From an uncultured Lachnospiraceae bacterium (lineage in GTDB: Bacteria > Bacillota > Clostridia > Lachnospirales > Lachnospiraceae): 64,000 nucleotides of DNA. Below are positions 59,803 through 64,000 of this stretch, piece after piece. The translations under genes were made by a program, and so were the position numbers. The stretch spans positions 105,398 through 169,397 of the forward strand of contig CAJTSD010000001.1 of the NCBI GenBank assembly GCA_910578795.1, read 5' to 3'. Positions within the stretch are counted from its first letter, which is position 1. Each line of letters opens with the position of its first letter. A model generated the notes under the pieces. The model did no database searches. It was not told the DNA's origin and was given only the letters and a program-made list of their open reading frames with translations.

Positions 59803-60429
59803 TTAATTTTCAGCCTTACCTCGTATTCTGTCTGCCAATTCACTAAGTTTTCTGAGCCTATGGTTTACTCCTGATTTCCCTACGGAAGGTACAAGAAATC
59901 CGCCAAGCTCCTTTAATGTCGAATCCGGATATTCGAGCCTGATTTGCGCCATTTGCCGCAGATTTTCGCTCAAGTTATCAAAGCCGTAATGATCCTTGAT
60001 ATATTGGATATCCTCTATCTGTTTATTTGCCGCACTGACCGTCTTTGAGATATTGGCAGTCTCACAGTTTACCTGCCTGTTAATTGAATTGCGCATATCC
60101 TTTAAAATCCGCAGATTTTCCAAATTCATTAAACAGTTATGCGCTCCCATTACATTTAATAACCTGACAATATCTTCGCTCTCCTTAATATATACAATCG
60201 TGTAGCGTTTTCTTTTTACTGTCTTTGCCGTAATCTCATATTTTTGCATCGTATCAATCAGTCTTTGAGCACGGCTTTCATCCTCGCAGACAAACTCCAA
60301 ATGATATCCTTTTTCGGGATTACTCATAGAGCCTGTCTCCAAAAATGCATCCCGCAGAAACGCTCTTGCGGAGTTTTGGGTAAACGTCTTGTTCTCCAGC
60401 TCTTTTTTGATTTCTCCTGAAAATGACAT
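59803..60429 (-). CDS. whiA: WhiA with N-terminal domain missing
   Basis: The 208-residue protein is clearly WhiA: it opens MSFSGEIKKELENKT as usual, then joins directly to the LAGLIDADG-like part (ARAFLRDAFLETGSMSNPEK, YHLEFVCEDESRAQ) and ends with the WhiA helix-turn-helix (ANKQIEDIQYIKDHYG, LKELGGFLVPSVGKSGVNHR). Full-length homologues have about 310 residues; roughly 100 residues forming the WhiA_N domain are absent, in frame. WhiA affects cell division and chromosome segregation in Firmicutes. GGAGAG precedes the ATG. Position after rapZ is normal. Confidence 0.85.
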   Translation of the reverse strand: MSFSGEIKKELENKTFTQNSARAFLRDAFLETGSMSNPEKGYHLEFVCEDESRAQRLIDTMQKYEITAKTVKRKRYTIVYIKESEDIVRLLNVMGAHNCLMNLENLRILKDMRNSINRQVNCETANISKTVSAANKQIEDIQYIKDHYGFDNLSENLRQMAQIRLEYPDSTLKELGGFLVPSVGKSGVNHRLRKLSELADRIRGKAEN

Positions 60430-60452
60430 AATTACTCTCCATTGGACCCTAT

Positions 60453-61307
60453 TTAGCCAAGCGTATCGCGGTGGCGTAAAGTTAATCCGTAATCGCCTTT
60501 GTCCTTAAGCCGATTGTAAAGCTCTCCCGCAAGCGTCACGCTTCGATGCTGTCCACCTGTACAACCTATGGCAATAACAAGCTGGTATTTTCCTTCCTTA
60601 ATATAATTCGGAATCAAAAACCGAATCATATCTGTTAGCTTGTCTATGAACTCATGCGCCTCGGAATATCCCATTACATAATCCTGAACTTCCTTTTCAA
60701 GTCCCGTCTTTTTTTTCAACTCATCAATATAAAACGGGTTGGGCAGAAACCGCACATCAAACACCAGGTCGGCATCCTGCGGAATACCATACTTAAATCC
60801 AAAGGACATAATATTTACCATAAGACTATTGTATGCCTGACCACTCACAAAAATTCTGTCAAGCTCTGTTTTCAGCTCCCTTGTCAGCAGATTCGTCGTA
60901 TCAATGACGTAATCCGCCACTTTCCTAATACTGTCAAGCAATTCCCGTTCACGCCGGATACCACTCATCAAATCTCCATCAGTTGAAAGTGGATGAATAC
61001 GCCTTGTTTCCTTATACCGCTTTAACAGCACATTATCCGATGCCTCAAGAAATAAAATTTCAAATGCATAATTCAGCCGAAGTCGTATAATCAGCTGATT
61101 TACGTCCTCAAAGGACTGATCCGCCCTGACATCCAATCCCAACGCCACCTTTTGAATCCCATTATCCGGCATTGCAAGCAGCTCCATAAATTTTTCAATC
61201 AAAGGCACAGGCATATTGTCAGCACAGTAAAAACCCGCATCCTCAAGCATTTTCATCGCTGTCGATTTTCCGCCCCCGCTCATACCTGTCACAATTACAA
61301 ACCGCAT
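60453..61307 (-). CDS. rapZ: RNase adapter protein RapZ
   Basis: The 284-residue protein has the P-loop VTGMSGGGKSTAMKMLEDAG, FYCADNMPVPLIEKF, and the C-terminal signature IAIGCTGGQHRSVTLAGELY. In E. coli RapZ controls glucosamine-6-phosphate synthase by directing sRNA decay; in Firmicutes it binds nucleotides and UDP-GlcNAc-linked signals. It lies in the conserved murB-rapZ-whiA block. Confidence 0.93.
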   Translation of the reverse strand: MRFVIVTGMSGGGKSTAMKMLEDAGFYCADNMPVPLIEKFMELLAMPDNGIQKVALGLDVRADQSFEDVNQLIIRLRLNYAFEILFLEASDNVLLKRYKETRRIHPLSTDGDLMSGIRRERELLDSIRKVADYVIDTTNLLTRELKTELDRIFVSGQAYNSLMVNIMSFGFKYGIPQDADLVFDVRFLPNPFYIDELKKKTGLEKEVQDYVMGYSEAHEFIDKLTDMIRFLIPNYIKEGKYQLVIAIGCTGGQHRSVTLAGELYNRLKDKGDYGLTLRHRDTLG

Positions 61308-61346
61308 CTGAAATCAGACCTGCCTTTCCATTGGTATATATTTTTA

Positions 61347-62276
61347 TCATTCATCAAACTCACCCAAACAGATTACCTCTGTTTCAAGAGTAACACCCAA
61401 TCTGTCCCTCACTCTTTTTTGCACTTCCCGAATTAACTTATAAATATCAGCGGATGTGGCATTTCCTCTATTGATTACAAAACCACAGTGCTTTTGTGAA
61501 ACCTGTGCACCGCCGACACAAAATCCCCTTAATCCTGCATCCTGTATCAGCTTGGCTGCAAAATACCCATTTGGACGCTTAAAGGTTGAACCTGCACTTG
61601 GATATTCAAGCGGCTGTTTTTCACGTCTCCTTGCCGCTAAATCATTCATTTTATTTCTGATATCCGAGGGAATACCCTTTTGGAGTTCTATTAAAGCCTC
61701 AAGGACAATAAAGCGTTCTTCCTTTAAAAGACTATGACGATACGCAAAATGCATTTCCTCCACATTCTTTTGGACGATTCTGCCCTCATAATCCAACAGT
61801 GTCACACGCTTTACCACCTGACGCATTTCACCATCATAAGCGCCTGCATTCATCACAACCGCTCCGCCTAAGCTTCCTGGTATGCCTGCCGCAAACTCAA
61901 AGCCACTCAGGGAATTGTCCAACGCCACCCTCGCAATCTGTGAAAGTGTTGCCGCCGAACCGCAAATAATCGTATTCCCTTCTACTTTTATGTGATCAAA
62001 CCCCTTGGTAAGATGCAGCACCACGCCACGAATTCCCTTATCACTCACAAGAAGATTACTCCCGTTTCCAATCAGGTAAAACGGTTCTCCCTTTAGCAGC
62101 TCTAATGCCTTTTTCAATTCCCCAATATCGGAAGGTTCTGCAAAAATATCAGCCGCACCACCTGTCCTAAAAGTTGTGTGCAGTGACATCGGTTCCTTTG
62201 TAGAAACGCGTCCTCCTATAAGAACGCAAGACAATTCATGGACTAATTCTTTTTTCAACGAATCTAACCTCTGCAA
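61347..62276 (-). CDS. murB: UDP-N-acetylmuramate dehydrogenase MurB
   Basis: The 309-residue flavoenzyme reduces UDP-GlcNAc-enolpyruvate to UDP-MurNAc for peptidoglycan synthesis. FAD-binding motifs LIGNGSNLLVSDKGIRGVV and AGIPGSLGGAVVMNAGAYDG are visible, as are the catalytic Ser region YPSAGSTFKRP and AKLIQDAGLRG. It is placed between the ROK kinase and rapZ. Confidence 0.94.
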   Translation of the reverse strand: MQRLDSLKKELVHELSCVLIGGRVSTKEPMSLHTTFRTGGAADIFAEPSDIGELKKALELLKGEPFYLIGNGSNLLVSDKGIRGVVLHLTKGFDHIKVEGNTIICGSAATLSQIARVALDNSLSGFEFAAGIPGSLGGAVVMNAGAYDGEMRQVVKRVTLLDYEGRIVQKNVEEMHFAYRHSLLKEERFIVLEALIELQKGIPSDIRNKMNDLAARRREKQPLEYPSAGSTFKRPNGYFAAKLIQDAGLRGFCVGGAQVSQKHCGFVINRGNATSADIYKLIREVQKRVRDRLGVTLETEVICLGEFDE

Positions 62277-62307
62277 TCATTTATTTTGTTTGACAAATCT
62301 ATAACAA

Positions 62308-63255
62308 TCATCCAAGCACAAGCTTCGCCGCACCGTAAATACCTGCGTCATTACCAAGTGTGGCAAGCTTAAACACAGCATTCCGGCAGGCATGAAACGT
62401 ATACTTTTGATAATTTTTGACAATATATTGGAACAAAATATCGCCTGCCTTCGACACGCCGCCGCCAATCACAAATACTTCCGGATTCACAACCGCCGCA
62501 ATTGACGCAAACCCTTTGCCAAGATACGCTCCAAACTCCTCCGCAATTTCGCAGGCAATTTTATCACCATCCTTGACCGCGTCAAAAACTGCCTTTGCAC
62601 TGAGCGTTCCCTCAGCCTGCGCATCCCTTAGCACGCTCTCTTCCTTTGAAGCCGCAAGCCTGCGCTTTGCAAGGCGTACCATTCCGGTCGCGGACCCATA
62701 CTGCTCAAAGCATCCGTGATTTCCACATCCGCATGTGTCCGGCTCACCATCCTCGATATGCATATGTCCAATTTCACCGCCCGCACCCTTCGAGCCCGTA
62801 ACAATCTTCCCGTTTGTAATAATTCCGCCGCCGATACCCGTTCCAAGCGTGGCAAGCACAATGTCCTTATAGCCCATACCACCGCCGCGCCACATTTCGC
62901 CAAGCGCCGCCACATTGGCGTCATTCCCCGCCTTCACGGGAAGCCCCAAAAGCGTTCCGAATGTTTCATTGATATTAAACACGCCCCAGCCGAGATTCAC
63001 TGCGCGATAAATCATTCCACTATCGTCAACCGGACCTGGCACACCGATTCCCACACCAATTACTTCATCTTTGGCAATTCCACGTTCCTTCATTTTTGCC
63101 AGCACCGCATCCGCAATATCCGAGAGAATATTCTCTCCTCCATTCTCTGTTCTTGTGGGAATTTCCCACTTTTCAAGAATATCCCCCTCCGGCGAAAAAA
63201 GCCCGATTTTTGCTGTTGTTCCGCCTAAATCTACTCCAAAACAATATTTGCCCAT
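62308..63255 (-). CDS. glcK: ROK-family glucokinase
   Basis: The 315-residue protein has the ATP site FGVDLGGTTAKIGLF, VGIGVPGPVDDSG, the catalytic Asp in AGNDANVAALGE, and the ROK zinc motif GHMHIEDGE with CGCGNHGCFEQYG. It phosphorylates glucose, including glucose released from sucrose. ATG 63255 has GGAGG nine bases upstream and the family begins here. It sits between hprK and murB, linking sugar phosphorylation to the carbon-catabolite control gene. Confidence 0.9.
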   Translation of the reverse strand: MGKYCFGVDLGGTTAKIGLFSPEGDILEKWEIPTRTENGGENILSDIADAVLAKMKERGIAKDEVIGVGIGVPGPVDDSGMIYRAVNLGWGVFNINETFGTLLGLPVKAGNDANVAALGEMWRGGGMGYKDIVLATLGTGIGGGIITNGKIVTGSKGAGGEIGHMHIEDGEPDTCGCGNHGCFEQYGSATGMVRLAKRRLAASKEESVLRDAQAEGTLSAKAVFDAVKDGDKIACEIAEEFGAYLGKGFASIAAVVNPEVFVIGGGVSKAGDILFQYIVKNYQKYTFHACRNAVFKLATLGNDAGIYGAAKLVLG

Positions 63256-63271
63256 AAATTTAATCCTCCGT

Positions 63272-64000
63272 TTACATTTCATCTTCCCTCGGCTTCAACA
63301 GCGAATTCTGTACACGCTGGTAAAGCTCCTGTGCTGCATTGTAGCCCATTTTCTTCTGACGATGGTTGACCGCTGCTGACTCACATATAATTGCAAGGTT
63401 TCTACCCGGTCTGATTGGAATATTATGGCAGACCACCTTATTCCCAAGATATTCCGTATAATTCTCCTCAAGCCCAAGACGGTCATAGTTCTTCTCTTTG
63501 TCCCAGTCCTCCAGCCGTATGACAAGATTAATATTAGTAGTGTCCATAACGCTCTGCACACCGTAAAGCGTCTTTACGTCTATTATACCTATGCCGCGCA
63601 ACTCAATAAAATGTCTTGTAATATCAGGCGCCGTGCCGACCAACGTGTCATCACTCACCTTCCTGATTTCCACTACGTCATCCGACACAAGTCTGTGACC
63701 ACGCTTAATCAGTTCCAGTGCAGCCTCACTCTTACCAATACCGCTCTCACCCGTAATCAGCACACCTTCACCGTATACATCAACTAAAACGCCATGCACG
63801 GAAATGCACGGAGCCAGCTCAACATTAAGCCAACGGATAATCTCTGCCATAAACGCTGACGTCGGCTTGCTCGTTTTTAAAAGAGCAACGTTGTTTTTCA
63901 TCGCAATTTCAACAAAAAGCGGATCCGGCATCAGGTTTCTGCAAAAAATAATACATGGTGTTTTTTCCGAAATGACACGCGGGTAAACCTCCTTCTTTTT
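63272..64000 (-). CDS. hprK: HPr kinase/phosphorylase, N-terminal part outside the window
   Basis: The frame runs off the right edge; the visible 242 residues are the end of the N-terminal domain (VISEKTPCIIFCRNLMPDPL) and the complete kinase domain: Walker A GVLITGESGIGKSEAAL, HPrK signature IELRGIGIIDVKTLYG, and RPGRNLAIICESAAVNHRQK. HprK phosphorylates HPr on Ser46 for carbon catabolite repression and reverses it. It is the first visible gene of the glcK-murB-rapZ-whiA block. Confidence 0.93.
   Translation of the reverse strand, partial: KKKEVYPRVISEKTPCIIFCRNLMPDPLFVEIAMKNNVALLKTSKPTSAFMAEIIRWLNVELAPCISVHGVLVDVYGEGVLITGESGIGKSEAALELIKRGHRLVSDDVVEIRKVSDDTLVGTAPDITRHFIELRGIGIIDVKTLYGVQSVMDTTNINLVIRLEDWDKEKNYDRLGLEENYTEYLGNKVVCHNIPIRPGRNLAIICESAAVNHRQKKMGYNAAQELYQRVQNSLLKPREDEM

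Overview
The window looks like a chromosome segment from an anaerobic, low-to-mid GC Firmicute of the Lachnospiraceae type. The evidence is the set of families present: AAA-ATPase/PD-(D/E)XK proteins and Rpn-like nuclease remnants, YesL/DUF624, class III FBPase, the hprK-murB-rapZ-whiA block, strong Gram-positive ribosome binding sites, and many lipoproteins. Species cannot be named from sequence alone. No rRNA, tRNA, CRISPR array, complete insertion sequence or prophage was seen.

Layout. (1) 1-4.5 kb: a secreted DUF5722-like protein (cut by the window edge), a large membrane-anchored protein of unknown role and a coupled methyltransferase. (2) 4.6-11 kb and 18.5-21.4 kb: a sucrose/fructan system of fructokinase, GH13_4 sucrose-active enzyme, sugar ABC transporter without its ATPase, LacI regulator and GH32 fructosidase. 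The same operator overlaps a -35 box at both the transporter and GH32 promoters. (3) 11.1-18.5 kb: a YesL pair, gene remnants, a secreted PPC-like protein next to a sigma-like regulator with 11-bp direct repeats, and a BlaR1-like sensor whose BlaI repressor has lost its DNA-binding half. (4) 21.5-25.1 kb: a lipoprotein and an intact AAA-ATPase/nuclease carrying an in-frame palindromic insert. (5) 25.2-33.9 kb: a nitrogen/amine catabolism cluster with an ornithine-cyclodeaminase-family enzyme, APC permease, P-II protein, AraC regulator and four-gene FAD/Fe-S dehydrogenase. Its two main operons share a homologous leader that ends in an intrinsic terminator. (6) 33.9-40 kb: an AAA-ATPase gene broken by one nonsense codon, a sodium:alanine symporter behind a leader terminator, a solitary vsr, and class III fbp. 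(7) 40-46.5 kb: an oppBCDFA operon whose binding protein appears circularly permuted. (8) 46.7-49.5 kb: a GntR/ABC-2 operon and a RelBE/ParE-like toxin-antitoxin pair. (9) 49.5-58.9 kb: a ~2050-residue secreted repeat protein near a LytTR two-component system, with direct repeats in its promoter region. (10) 58.9-64 kb: lipid kinase, shortened whiA, rapZ, murB, ROK glucokinase and hprK (cut by the window edge).

The most unusual material lies between genes. A ~135-bp multi-hairpin element occurs twice, each time just upstream of an ABC permease gene, with conserved outer stems but different inner hairpins. A second family of paired hairpins sits just before the ribosome binding sites of several unrelated genes, and a related palindrome has entered a reading frame. 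These are the best candidates for something undescribed.
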